Positions 45,691 to 58,482 of a stretch of DNA of 64,000 nucleotides are shown here, piece after piece; the first letter of the stretch is position 1, and each line of letters begins with the position of its first letter. The stretch covers positions 1,995,601 through 2,059,600 of the forward strand of contig VYZB01000055.1 in the NCBI GenBank assembly GCA_013397455.1, written 5' to 3'. Below the pieces are notes generated by a model. That model saw only the letters and a list, made by a program, of their open reading frames with translations, did not search any database and was not told the origin of the DNA. This stretch comes from Crotophaga sulcirostris. Taxonomy: Eukaryota > Chordata > Aves > Cuculiformes > Crotophagidae. A program made the translations under genes and the position numbers.

Positions 45691-48600
45691 TGAGAAGTCA
45701 AGTGCTAGTTGCTGCTCCACAGCATGAGAAGGATCCAAGACAAACAAGACCTAGATCTGGAACGTGATCCAGCCCTGCGTCACAGCCCCGCGATAATGCA
45801 CCAGGAGTCAGGATTTCTTGGCATCAACCACGCTCGCAGCAATAAACAAGCCAGTTCTCCAGAGCTACGAGGGACGCAAAGGGAGTTGGGGAGGAAAGGA
45901 GAGGAGGGAAAAAAAAAAAGGCAGAATTATCCATGTAGCAGCCCAAAAACTATATAAAATGAGTATGCAAATAAGTCACTGCCAAAACTGGAATAGGAAG
46001 GAAGAAAATGAGACACTGAAAAAAATCTTACACACCTCCTACATGCAGAGATGCCATTCAAGGATTTGGTATCTTTGCAGAACAGTTTCTCCCTGTGATA
46101 AATGGCAAATTAATAAAGGACATCTCCAAGATTCAAATTCTGCACCTAAACCTCCTTTAACATCACCAAGAATTTCAAAGTCCTCTGAAAAATATTAAAA
46201 ATAAGTAAACATATAACAACCTAGCTGGCTGTTCAAAATTCCTGAAGTGTGTTTGCTCTCCACACTCCATGGCGATCGGAACAGCTACGCTCCCTCTCAA
46301 TTTATACTCCATTTCAAGTCATGGTTCTTATTACATGCAGTGCGTTCCCCATGGCAGAAAAATCACTTAGAAACAAAAAAAATCACTTGGAAAAAGCCAG
46401 AAAAAGCCAGATGAAACTGGGAAGAAAAAATAAGGAGAGGACAATATTTTACTAAAGAAGTGAAGATGACAGTTGTGTTCAGACGGGAGCTGACATAGCG
46501 TCTATAGTCTCCAATCCACCCAAGCACTTAAGCACCTGCTTAACTTTTAAGCTGAAGCAGCCCTGCGGGTTGCAGTGCATTTCAAGTCACACTGGTGCTC
46601 CAAGACATGGCTAGATTAGTGCCCGAGCGGCGCTGGCCGAGTTGCTAGCATTTATTGACTGCACATATGGCAGGAAGAGCTTTAAAGCTGCACAGCAAGT
46701 GGCTTTCAAAACCATCAGACCCGCAAAGAGAAATCAATACAATTTGCTTCTAACTACCCAGTCTTCAAGTCAGGTTTTTATTCCTGACCCACCTCCTTGC
46801 TCCCCCATCCCACCTGATCCAAGATGCCCCAGACACTCGGGTAGTGGCACTGAGGGAAAACTCAGGTCAGGGCAAAGGGATGCGATGGGAACCAGAGGAG
46901 CGTCACGTACTGCTCGCTCTAACACGCTGTAAAAAGTCACCTCCCACAACACAGAAATTCTCACAGAATTAAATCCCTTATAATCCCATTTAGCAGAAAC
47001 AAGGTAGAGCACTATGCTGGTACTTAAGACATTTTAGTCTTTAAGAAAGTACATTTTGTTTTAAAAAAAAATAAATAAAGCCCTGCTTCTCTTGAAAAGA
47101 ACTTGAATGGAAGAAATTTTAAACCTGAGTCAAACATCTCTGTGAAGGCACTTTTTGTCTGCTGGGTTTTTTTAAGGAAGCTAGAGAGAATAAATCCTTG
47201 AATATTTTCACTCTTCCCAAACGTGATTATTTTTATAGTGGCCCATATACGTGCTACTCTAGTTCAAATGTACAAATAAACGTGGTGAGCTAATATTAAA
47301 ACAACAACGGCCTGCAGTTAAGACTTAGAAGCATTTTCTACAAGAATATACAAACACAAGCAAAATAAAACGTACGCTGGTTCCCAAATTAAGAGCTGCT
47401 AATTGTGTTTACAACTTCTTTCCCGCTGGGAAATGCTATCTGTGGTCCACCAGTCCACCTTCCCCTCTCCCCCGCAGCAAATGACCTACCAACTAAGTAC
47501 CGGCTTTACGCTCAAGTTGGTCAACTGGGTTTTTGCTTAACCCACAGGCGTTTTTCCTATTTCAAAGTTTCTATTAACTCCCTACTGATGTACCCTAAAA
47601 GAAGTTTTAAGGGCTTGGAAGCACATAAATAAAATAGACTTTGCTGGACCAGCACAGCCGAATGAAAGCCTTTCACCTGCAGTGGTGGTGATAAAAATTT
47701 TAGATGCAGCCGCACACGTGGCCCCTCCATAGACTTAAGATAGCTGCGATTTCCAGCCATTCAGCAATCTCCTGGCCAGTGAGCTGCCTCGGTTACACCA
47801 AGACAAGCATCAAGACAGGACCTGGGGTTTGGGTTGGGTGTTTGGGGACTTGGTTTTCTTCTTTTTTTGGCTGTAGCAAAGCCCTCTTTAGCTGCAAGGC
47901 TGAAAGAAGCTGCTAGCCTGTACAGCGATGATAAGAAACCTGGAAGAGGAGAGGGAGATGGCAAGGAAGAAAATGTGGGAGGAGGGAGTGTGACTTGATG
48001 TGAAACCCTGAAGCAGAAAAATGAAGGACTGCTTCAAAGTTAATGCTGTGTACTAAACCTTCTGCCCCCGTTTGCTCTGCAAGGTGCACACACGACTACA
48101 GACAGGCAGCACTTGCAAGGTGGGAACCCTCCAAAGAGTGACCAGAGAGTTTGCTGCTTTACTGACAAGAGTTCAAGATGCTAAAAAATGGATGAGTGCA
48201 AAACTGACCCACCCTCCACAGTGTCACATCAGCAAACCCAGTCAGAGCTGGTTATTTGTCCCTTTCTAGCACCTCACCACTGACTCTGCACAATAAAAGG
48301 CGATAAAACCAGACAAAAAAAATTCAACACATCTGGGTTTTTTTTTCCTTTTTTAGTCCCAAAGAGTTTTCCACATCTAAATATAAGTCCTCCTGTGATA
48401 AAGTGTCCAACAGCACATTCTGTTTAAAAACTTACTACAGAGGTGCAGGTCATGGCTCTCATCAAACATCCAGCAATTAACTCTTGCCATAAAGTTCATT
48501 TGGCAGAAGAACCATCAATGCTGCTTTGCTTTCTCCTAATACAGCTTTCTGCTTCAGCCCCCGCATCAGACGTTAAGTTGAGAGCATTTTAGGTACTGTC

Positions 48601-49920
48601 TGCTCTATAGAGCCATGATAAATTAAGCAGTGCCCAGCTGCATGAATGAAATGAATACTTGTATTCATTTAAAGTACACTGACGTTAATGTAAGGGGATC
48701 TTGCAGATAACCCCAAATTTTCTAATCCCTTATGGTTTCCACCCACGCAACAGGATTAAAATCCCTGTCCCTGAGACCTCGCGTTCAGCAGAGCAACCTC
48801 ACCGCAGCCTCGCTGAGCCCTTTGTGTCACAGTGGGCAGACTTTGTCCATTCTCAAATCAGTAATCCTGAAGAAACCCATACCTTGTTGGTACCAGACTA
48901 GTTTATTCTTCCTTTTCTCAGACTCGCTCTTTTGTTGCATTTAAAATAATTTTCTTCCCTTCCAGAACCCATGATGCCTGAACTTCCCTGGGAGAACAGG
49001 AGCTCAGGTTCAGAAGCCCTGCAGTGGGTGAAACACTGGGCAACGCTCACCATCACCACCACTACTGCCAGCAGCAAGAAACAGGGGCAGAAGGGCTACC
49101 AAAGGCATTTCTTCATATAGGAAAATGTTTTCCCTCATGAAAGGGAGGTCGATATACCGAGAAACAGTTAGATTTCATACAGGGAAAAGGAAGGGATGCC
49201 GATCTCAAAAATCAAACAGATATTCTCTGCATCCCTTAATATAGACACTGAGACCACTTCAGTTCTGCTCAGGTGGGATTTCTTATGCATTTCACACGCA
49301 GAAATCCCAGTGAAAGCAGGACTTACAAAGAGACAAGAAGAAACACACCATATCCCTGGCAGCTTAAGATCAACTTTGCTAACACTCACTAAATATCCTC
49401 AGCAAAGCAGCCCTGTGGCCGCTCTTGAGGAGGCAAACCCTTCCCTACCATCTCCTAGGCAGACATTCAGAGCCCCAGAGCAACACAGCACAGACCTTCT
49501 ATTCCTGCTCCCCCACAACACACAGCAGGGCTTAACACACGTGGCAGAAACACTGCTTGTTTGTTGTTACAACTTGTGCATGTATTTACAAAAGACAACC
49601 GAACAACTTAAGACTATTAGCAGGGGATAAATCAATTTGCAGCAGACACTTTGGAAAGCAACATAAAAGTTAGTTATTCCAGAGGAAATTAAAAAAAAAA
49701 AAAGAGAAAGAAAAACTTTCTTTGCACTGTGACTCTGCCTTGTCAGCTTTAACCCATTTCCCCAAATCACATGGTTGCCCACAGCTGCCGTCAACTGGTT
49801 TCATTTCAGTTCTGATTTGATTATATTATTCTAATTCCTCCTTTCTGATAGCGGCCAAAATTACTGGCAAAAACCAATGCCAATGATAAAACCAACCCCA
49901 AAAACGTAGCCTTTTACTCC
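45691..49920. other. Unique non-coding sequence
   Basis: About 4.2 kb with no recognised transposon or exon. Small direct repeats of AATCACTTGGAAA and AAAAAGCCAG words are at about 46363-46410. A G- and T-rich stretch lies near 47820-47872. Frames up to 144 codons (49196-49630, +) have no domain. Confidence 0.5.
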
Positions 49921-50018
49921 AAGCACTACATTTTGACAGAGATCTCACATTAACGTAACACCTTTCAGGCAAATCACCGAGGTGATTTACAGATAGTGCT
50001 GACAGATGCAAATACACC
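49921..50018. repeat. Possible ancient repeat with 18-base palindrome
   Basis: TAACACCTTTCAGGCAAATC and GAGGTGATTTACAGATAG resemble the amniote repeat wording 'agcacctttcatccaaggatctcaaagcgctttacaaat' found in old LINE tails, but with many differences. Inside it, 49971-49988 reads AAATCACCGAGGTGATTT, a palindrome with eight-base arms around GA. Low confidence in the family. Confidence 0.3.
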
Positions 50019-51083
50019 TAGCCAGATCCACGCCATCCAGATACAGCACATAAATATACAAGCAGTAAATATGCTAAAGTCATGTGTCTTCAGAACATCT
50101 TCCTTAGTGACTTGATGGCTGTTACTGGCTCTTTGCAACATCACAACCATCCTCCTCCAAAGAAATGAAGAGCTGTACTACAAGCAAGTGACATTGAATC
50201 CCAGAAAGACCCATGTTGCTGGTATCCAGGTTGAAAACAAAGAAAAATATTTTGCTAGACCCTCATTCAGGGTGATCAGTTTTAAATCTAATACCATTGA
50301 ATTGAATCCAAGTCTCTCTTCTTCCCAGCGTGGTATCACACGCGTTTGAGTCAAAAAAGGCCAGTGTTGTGACGACTAATGTAAAGAAAGTCCCTCTTAC
50401 GTGTGACTCTACCCCAGTAAGTAGAAATCAAAAGCCACCACATTTATCCAAATATAAACATACAGCACATGGGCTTACTCTGCTGAATTTGGTAAAGGAA
50501 CAACTTGTCACCATCCCTGCAGCCAAATCTACCCAGTGTGTCAGTAGGGAGTGGGGAGAAGCAGAGAGCCTGATTATCAACCTTGTTCTTGTGCACTTGG
50601 GAGTTATTAGCAAGAAATGCAGATATAGATGGGATTTTGGAAATGTGAAATATTTAATGGGCGAGCAAAAGTCTCCTCTTTGACCAAGGCATGGATTTAA
50701 CTCAACTACCAATGTCACTTGGAAAAGTTTGAGTTCTTCACCCAGCTGAGGAAAGCAGCCAGACCTGGACATTCTTGGCCAGGAAGACCAGCCAACCTGC
50801 CAAAGCCCTTTCCTCCTCATCCTCTCAACATTTCCATACTCAAAACACAGCTGTAGCAACTTTTCTTTGCCAACCCTCCTCTTACACTCATTTTTACTCT
50901 CATGATGAAAAGCCAGGCATGGAAGACTTGGAAGAATTTTTGACTTTAATAAACCTATATAGTACTTTGATTTAAGTTTCTGACACATTCCTTCCTGCAC
51001 AATCTCTTTCTCCAGTCATAGTTGGATACCGTCTTGCACCCATCCAGCAACTTGCCTTCTACAGCACATTCTAAGCAAAGTTC
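50019..51083. other. Unique sequence containing the longest open frame
   Basis: The minus-strand frame at 50428-51000 is 190 codons, the longest in the window. It has no recognisable domain, overlaps plus-strand frames at 50330-50683 and 50775-50975, and ends in unique AT-rich DNA. I treat it as chance. Confidence 0.5.
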
Positions 51084-51222
51084 TATTTAAAGATCATCCC
51101 CTTGAGGAAAGTGTGCTAAGCCCCATTTTGCATATGGGTAGGATGGGGGAGAGGGAGTTCTGAGTGATTTGCTCCAAAAATGAAAACAGGAAGTTCGTGG
51201 CAGAGCTGGAAATAGATGCCAC
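51084..51222 (+). repeat. MIR-type SINE fragment, sense orientation
   Basis: Follows the MIR order: CCCCATTTTGCATATGGGTA (compare 'ccccattttacagatgaggaaa'), then GAGTTCTGAGTGATTTGCTC (compare 'gaggttaagtgacttgccc'), then AAGTTCGTGGCAGAGCTGGA (compare 'agtaagtggcagagccggga'). About 15 to 30 percent diverged by eye. The 3' half is readable to about 51222. Confidence 0.78.
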
Positions 51223-54200
51223 ATCACAGTTCTCTGTCACGTGCATGACCCCACGCCACCCCCAGCCCACCTCCTGCAGTGGGGTGATGCTCTGCAGAGC
51301 TGCAAAGGCCACCCCATCGCCCCATGGGGCTCCAGGCAGGAGCGAGGGTGCTGAGCAGGCTGGGGACCTGCTAGGACAGGCAGAACATCAGCAGCAGGAG
51401 TGACACCCACAGCCATGGGATCAGCGGTGACAAACAAGCGAGGTCTCAGGTCTGTGTCTTGCAGAGAAGGCAGCACTGTAGCTGTCCTGGGCACAGCAGG
51501 CTGTCCCCACTCCAGCGTGACTTCCCCACTGCTTGCTATTCTGGGATATTGTCCTAATTCTGAAGCTGGGAGAAAAATAGCTTCTTCAAGTATAGAAGCC
51601 CATTCAGCTTCACTTCCCCTCTCCTCATCGCGCGGGTCACAAACGTAACCTGTCAGGTCACACAAAATGCTAATATTAGTGGATAACAGGGCCTTTTTTA
51701 AACTTCTAAATTAAACTAAATTTGCTAGGACAGGCAGGTCATTCACCCAAGTTATCCCTTGGTTTACTCCCTGTTTTAGCTATTGAAACGACCCACAGCA
51801 GTGGAGCCCCCACTAAAAACAAGGATGCTGACGGGGAGGAGCGGACAACATGACACGTTTTCATGGAACATCTCGCTCTCAATCCCAACCCACACCCTCT
51901 TTCTGCCAGGTAATTGCCCTTCTTCCTCAGCATTTTGGCATGAATAGATGGCATCTTGGATAAAGAGGCTGCACAGGGACATGAGGCAGCCAGGGGGCTT
52001 GCCATGCCCAACTGCCCTGTACCCCAAATCATGGTACCCAGACCCCTGGGTACCCACACCTGGTTGCTGGGGCAGAGTCCTTATTCAGAGAGGGGGTCAC
52101 TCTAAAAGTATTCTTCTGGGTAAATACTCCTGGATGCCTAAGAAAACAAGTCTGAGCCCTCCTGCTCCTCTGATGCTACTCACCCTACGCTTGTAGTGCC
52201 TTGGTGCCTTTTCAGGTTAACACAAAGAGGAGGGAATTAAACCCCTTATCCACAAGGTCAATGCATAAGCAAATGCTCCTAAGAGGCATTTCAGGGGACA
52301 GAAATACAAACTTCTCTAATTTAGATCCCCTAAAATTAGGTGCATGGGATTTCCCACACTCTGCCCTTTGGTTTTATTTTCAACTACAACTAAACTTCCC
52401 TAGAACAGCTCAAGGATGACATAGCTTATTTTTTTAAATAAGATTAATCATCTTCATTTAAAAATACTAACAGAGGTCAGAGGGAGGAAAGAACTGACCT
52501 TGAATTAAGCGCAGCAAGTTTTCCCTCTTCTGAGACTTCAGAGCAGTTATGAAAAATACACTTCAAATGAGAAACAGATTCATTGCTGAGAGGCTGAAGA
52601 GAAGGTGGATGGTGTGGGGAATAGGTTATTTCAAACCTTCAAGGGAAGCCCTCAGCAGAAAGCCAGCAGCTGTGGCTTCGTGGCAGTGAGTTTCTGGCTG
52701 AGTTGTGGTCATAGGACCAACTCTGAGTGGAGCAAGAAGACGGGGGCTCGTGACCACCACAGCCTGCATCTGGGCCAAGGCAGAGTGAGCCCCAGGTGTT
52801 CTGGCAGACATCCCCCAGATAATGTGTGCTGGGGGACAGCCACTGCTGTCCTCGAAGGCAGAGCAGCAGAATGAACTTGCACGCTTTTTTTTTCCTCCCT
52901 TCTCCATAAGAGCTCGCTGCCTCACAAAGCCCTTAGTCACACTTGATTTTTCCAGTTCCTTTTGCACAAAACACAGCATAATAACAAAATAAAACAGGGA
53001 TATGGAGAACAATGAGTTCAACAGATTAATGGACAGGCACAGCCATCTTCAGCTTTTATAGGCATCAGCCCTGAAGAGCACTCCCTTCCCCAAAGCCTTT
53101 GAAATGAGCCTCAGCAGTCCTTGGACCTTGCAGGCAGCTACTGACAAACACATACCTTCCTTTCTCAACTAAATCCCAAAGACTCATCTTCTCGCCGTGC
53201 GCACGTCAATCTTATCGTCATTATTAAAGTTTTATTGGCACAACAATGCAAACTCCAAGCACAATGCATTAACCTTGTAAAAATAACTGAGAGAAGCCAG
53301 GTAATGGAAAGAGCGGGGCAAAGCTTTTTCATCTCTTTCTCTCTCCCTAAAGATTGGAGGGGGGTGAGAAGCCCACAGAGCTCTTAGCAGTGCTGAGTCA
53401 TCACAAAAGGGATTTCCAGTCTCTCCCCTCATCCTCCAAAAAAAACCACCCACAACTTCTTGGAGACACCTTCGTCCTGTCCTCCAACCCAAGTCATCAA
53501 CTTAAATTCCTTCCCTTAACAGACAACACTATTCTGTTCTACCATCGCATATTCAAAAAGAAGAAAGGGAAAAAAAATACTACAGTGTCCAGGAAAGTAG
53601 GAAAGGTTACACTCAACAGACAAGGACTCCTATTTTCACCATAGCAACAAGCCTATTTATAATATGGCCTACCTGCATCAAAGAGCAGCCACAAGAAGCT
53701 AAATGCAAGTCTAGTGGTACATTCAAGCACTACGAGGAAGAAGCAGCTCACATAAGCATGTCAACGAAACACTTCCAATTACATTACATGCACAATTATT
53801 AGCATTTACTCTGAACCCCCTTTCTCTCTTTTTTTTTTTTTTTAACCCAGGTAAGAGTAGCAGGGGTGGGGGGTAGCATTGCAAAAGGTTCAGGTGCAGA
53901 GGAGGATCAAAGAGGCAATCCCAGTGACTTGGTTTTTAAAAGGGGAGAGTTCTCCAAAAGGCTTTGCAGGAGGAGGTTGCTAAATAAGATGGGACTGGGA
54001 AGTTACTCACAAAGTGTCAGTTTGCTTTTAAACAGAGTAGAAAATATACATCAATAACCACTGCTATAGTCCTCAATTTGCCAACACATAGTAGATATTG
54101 AGTCTTCCCACTTCAAATACCTGATAAACCTCCTCATATTTGAGAGAGAAAAATAAGCAGCTATTGGAAATTATTATCAGACTAATAATCATATTCCCAA

Positions 54201-56044
54201 GAGTAAGGCTCCAGTGGGAGAACACACCTGCATCGATTTCCAGGAGTACAAAATCCTGCAAGGACAGCCATAACTGATCCAGGAGGACTCAGCCTCATCA
54301 CCACTCCATCCTGTCATCTACAAGTGGCATCCTGACTGATTTATCTTGGTATGATGAACACTACTACAGTAAAAAAAAAATTGCTAAGCTGCTCTAAGAA
54401 TCCCATATTCAGTCTGCAAGCGCCTGTCCGCTGCCACTTCTTTAAGCACCTACATGGAAGAGCAGCTGCCCAAAAAAAAAAGGCTGGCTTTTAAAAGAAG
54501 CGAAGGGAAGATCATAAAAATACTCTTTATCTGCAAGAGGAGTGGCAGTCATGTCACTCGTTCAGGTAGGAGACTGAGCAGAATTGCTTGGTGGCTGGGA
54601 AGTGGACTAGAACAAAAAGACTCAAACAGTCAGATGGTACATAAAAGGAATTTGAGCCGTTTATTTCTGATATTTAAAATATATATGGAAGCTTTTCTTA
54701 AGCAAGAACCTGAAGAAGTCATAGTACAGATGAGTCATATGGACCAGAAACAGGCACCTCAGGTGCCTCCATCACAAAGATGCCCACCAAAACTGTCACT
54801 AGGATGCTCGAAAGACCAGCTTACAGTGGCTGAAAATACAGTCACACACTTCTAACTCATAGTTACATGAAAAATAATGCAGATAAGAACAATATGAAGA
54901 AGCTGAATTTGCAAGTGTGTTCAGGAAAATACCAACTTAATAGGGAATTTGACCTTTTTTTTTTGTTTTCTAAACCTGAAACAGAAGAGATAAAAATGAA
55001 CAAGAAATGCCCAACTCAATCACAAAAAAAGTTCAAGATAATCCCTATCTGAAAGAGAATGCACCAAGTATTAAGCAAACACTTTACCATGCAAACCTCT
55101 CTTCTGCTGAAGGCATTTTAAAGACACCCATTCTGTTTTGTGAAGTATTGCTTCATAACATCTCACGTCCACCAGCTTCTCTCAAACTTTTGTGGAAGTC
55201 AAGTGGACTGGTAGCGAGCGCGTGTCGGTACGCTGGGACAGGGTTTCTCCACTGGTGAAGCTCATCGAATGCTGCATGACATCAGAGTGGCCAACAGAGC
55301 CTCCCCGCCTTCCCAAAGCTCCAGCAGGCACTCAAAAAGGACAGAGAGACCAAGCTATGTCCCACTAAACGAACAACTTCACACTCAGTCCATGCAATGA
55401 AAGAAACTGGGAACTGAGGGGAGCAAACCTCTGGCCAAAGCCTTGATAGTATATTTTCCAAATTTTTTATGCCATGCTCCTACCTTGACTGTATGCAGAA
55501 ATGAGCACCTGAAAAATCAGTTCTGGAATTAATTAAACCAAGCTCACACTCTTCTGCAATTGCTAAAATTAGGCCACGTTTCCACAATGTTTATCACCTG
55601 TCTCCACTACCAGATCATTCAGTATCTACCCAGTTAGGGTGTAGGCACTCAATTATGTTCTTGTCAAATTAACAAGAGACCATGGTATGGAGTTTATGTC
55701 AGTGGCAGGAGGCCAGTTGATACCTGATCTGGCATGAAGTCCGCTGGGACACTTTAGGCTCCAAAAGAGTTCAAAAACCAGAAACTGGTAGAGAGGTTTT
55801 ATACTATTTCAATACTTCGCTTCCTGTGGCTGCAACAACCTGGCTTCCTAAAATATCTGATTAGCTGGTCTGGTGAGCCAAAAACTCAGTTTAGCATTAG
55901 TTATACTGTCATTTCCAGCTCTACACGTATTAATACAATGATATAGATGACTGATTTAAGTGTACAGAGAGTTGCACTCAGCTGAATGTGCCGATTCCTA
56001 AATCACAGCTCTATGTAAACACAAGCTACTTGGTGTCTGAGATC
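51223..56044. other. Unique non-coding sequence
   Basis: About 4.8 kb with no recognised transposon or exon. T-run near 53829-53843 and A-rich spots near 53563-53576 and 54370-54379. Frames of 131 and 142 codons on the minus strand (52626-53021 and 51237-51665) are anonymous and overlapped by plus-strand frames; the second overlaps the end of a MIR only slightly. Confidence 0.5.
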
Positions 56045-56205
56045 ATGTGTGAATGCTGTTGTTCCTATTGTACAGATGGGGAAACTGAGACAAACAGCAA
56101 TTAAAGGAGATGCCTGAGGTCATGTCTTAAGGTCTAGCAATCAGCAGAGGAATCTGGATTCCCAACTCCTACTTATATTTTTTTAACCACTAAACCACGA
56201 TCCTT
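56045..56205 (+). repeat. MIR-type SINE, sense orientation
   Basis: One of the clearest MIR matches here: TATTGTACAGATGGGGAAAC directly followed by TGAGACAAACAGC, then GCCTGAGGTCATGTCTTAAG (compare 'gcccaaggtcacacagcta'), TCAGCAGAGGAATCTGGATT (compare 'tggcagagccgggattcga'), and TTTTTAACCACTAAACCACGATCC near the 3' end (compare 'cttaaccactacgctatac'). About 160 bases of the 3' two thirds remain. Confidence 0.88.
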
Positions 56206-57089
56206 TCCAGTTCAAGTACAGTTTCAAGTTCAAGGATTCACAAAAAAAGCATGAGCAGGCTTGGACAGACGTATGCACAGGATGCAATCGTTCTCAAAAC
56301 ACAAGTAACCTTCTAAAAAACCTAAATGTATTTAAAAAAAAAAATCACTGCAATAGAATCTTAGCTGTAGCCTGAACATTTTTCCACCAGAGAAGCAAAG
56401 TAAATACAACAACTGTGACATCTAAGTACACAGGCCGATTACAGCTTTACTTTCAAAAGAGCTTTGATTGATCTTTTTTGATAGACCTGAAATAAATTAA
56501 ACTAGATTGACTCACTTGAGAATGGACTGTAATCCTTTAGTCAGATCCCGGAGAACTCAAACCAAACCAGCTGTTAATTTAGGCTTTACAAGATAAAGCA
56601 TGAGAAATCCAACCTGATGTACCCCAGAGCAATGGCTTACATCATCTCTGCAAGCAATCAACTTGCAGCTTCTTTTAGGAACTAATCAGTGCTTTCTACC
56701 ACGCGGGTGCCAAACTTGTTTTCCTCCCCTCCAGCAGACTCTGCAGCCAAAGCAAGAGGGGGAAAGAAAAGAGCAAGGGACAAGAGGGTGCAATTTAAAA
56801 GATTCAGCTGTTGAGTTCATGAAACACACTGCACAGGCTGTCCTGACATGCAAATACTCAGTCAACTTCTCAGTACTAACAGACTCCAGCTGTGTGGTGG
56901 CTTCAGGCTTTCCCAGCCCCTGCTCTGTCCCTCACCAGCTGAAGAAGACAACCTCACTGGATGGGGCATGGACACCCACTATTTGGTTATCAAGGAGGTG
57001 GTCTCACCCTTGACAACCATAAATCTCTGCATGATAAATGGAAGCAAGAGCCTATATTCCACTGGTTGTCTTTAACTTCTAGGTCTGTC
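56206..57089. other. Unique non-coding sequence
   Basis: No repeat or exon recognised. The overlapping plus-strand frames at 56663-57158 are anonymous, and the last reads into the MIR fragment that follows. Confidence 0.5.
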
Positions 57090-57210
57090 CATATCAGCTC
57101 TTTTCACAAATTAACCAACTCATTCAACCTTTTTATGTCTCATTCTCTCCACCTGTAAAATACAGCCAGCACCACCTCAGGCTGCCCCACTCAGGGAGGC
57201 TGGCAAAGCC
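57090..57210 (-). repeat. Probable MIR-type SINE fragment, reverse orientation
   Basis: Reversed MIR wording: AACTCATTCAACCTTTTTAT (compare 'caagtcacttaacctctctg'), then GTCTCATTCTCTCCACCTGT and AAAATACAGCCAGCACCACC (compare 'cctcagtttcctcatctgtaaaatggggataatagtacc'). Surrounding bases have decayed. Confidence 0.62.
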
Positions 57211-58379
57211 TTTGGGACTTCAATTAGATGAACACAGGAATAGGCCCAGCTCTCCATGCCATCTCTACCCATTCAGTTTTCCTTAGGTTAATCACCTCCC
57301 CCAAGAGTTAATTTTAAAATCTCAGCTCAACTGTACATATATTAAACAGCCAGCAAATGTGAAGTATGAAGGGGAAAGGAGAAGAATGGTTGAGGCAGAC
57401 ACAATACATAACTTGGCTCCATTCACCGTTTTGTGTAACTTCCTGCATAACTGAAGCAAGATCCAGCAAACACTCAAAGGGAAAATAATAAATAACCAGT
57501 AAAGGAGGGAAGAGAGAGATGTCTACACGTACCTCCTTTTCTTCATCTATCCACAAAATATGCCCTCTGAGCATCTCTGACATGGGCACACATCTACTGC
57601 AGAGAGAAACCAGCAGCTTGCTGCAGGACTACCTGGTGACTCTTCACCACACCCATTCACAGCATGTGGAACAACATCCAAAGCCCTAACTTTGGGACAG
57701 CTTCATAAAGCCCTTAGGCCTTGAGCTAAACACTGTCATCTTCTCTCTTCAGTTAGGAAGGGCACAACTCTCTCTAGTTCCACTGCAGAACTGGCCTGAG
57801 CCTTTTTGATTCAAGACTAATTTCCTTGAAATTCTGGAGCTCACGGGGGAAAAAGAAGTGTTCAATTCACCATCTCCTTAGGGGGCAAAGACACATCCAC
57901 ACAGAGGTGTTTCGCGTTATTTCTAGGGAATCTGATCTTTTTCCCAGACACATATTCTACATAGGACCTTGCTTACTGCTCAGGGAAGCAATCTGAAAGG
58001 AATTTAAAAAATAAAAACTCTTTCTTTTTCCCCTCTATTCCCAGAGCAACACAATTTACTGTATTCATTCATAAAATATTATTCTGCTTCGGTTTAATTA
58101 GCCTAAGTAACAAGCCTGCTACAGTTGCCTTGTAGGAATCCCATTTGTTCAGGAAGTGAGAGTTTGGAGGCAGGGTTTGTAACTATGCTTAAGTCTGCAA
58201 TCCAGTGTGGCTGGCAGCATTGTATTAGAGCTACAGATCACAAAATCATAAAGAATCCCTCACATAGTACCACCCAGCATTCGAGATATTGCTGCATTAT
58301 ACAGATTGGCACAGGCAACTCGTTGTGCAAGAGGGGTTGCAAAAAAGTTTGATGCAAACTTTATACCCTTTTATTTGTC
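57211..58379. other. Unique non-coding sequence
   Basis: No repeat or exon recognised with confidence. The text near 58280-58320 (TGCATTATACAGATTGGCAC) could be a relic of an old MIR- or LINE-type element, but is too short to call. Confidence 0.45.
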
Positions 58380-58482
58380 TAACAGCAGTGCCCAAAGGCA
58401 CCACCAGAGAACAGAGTCCTTTTGTGCTAGGTACTGTACAAACAACAGAGTGAGAAAGACTGACCCTGCCCAAAAAACAGAT
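58380..58482 (+). repeat. Ancient amniote repeat fragment (L3/CR1-like tail)
   Basis: CCTTTTGTGCTAGGTACTGT followed by ACAAACAACAGAGTGAGAAA and GACTGACCCTGCCCAAAAAA matches the old module 'attgtgctaggcgctgtacaaacacatagtaagagacagtccctgccccaaagagctta', common in turtles, crocodiles and mammals and attributed to L3/CR1-like elements. The preceding GCCCAAAGGCACCACCAGAG is the expected upstream part. Divergence is substantial but the order is clear. Confidence 0.65.

Noticed and set aside
45500..45767. Overlapping plus-strand frames as a small gene
   Set aside because: They translate the minisatellite and the CpG patch; the repeated proline/serine-rich peptide is a by-product of the tandem repeat.
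46120..46150. T-loop-like AGATTCAAATTCTG as a tRNA gene
   Set aside because: No acceptor stem, D-loop or anticodon arm could be fitted around it.
50428..51000. 190-codon minus-strand open frame, the longest in the window
   Set aside because: No domain, signal peptide or family resemblance; plus-strand frames overlap it; no splice or promoter context. In 64 kb a frame of this size is not surprising.
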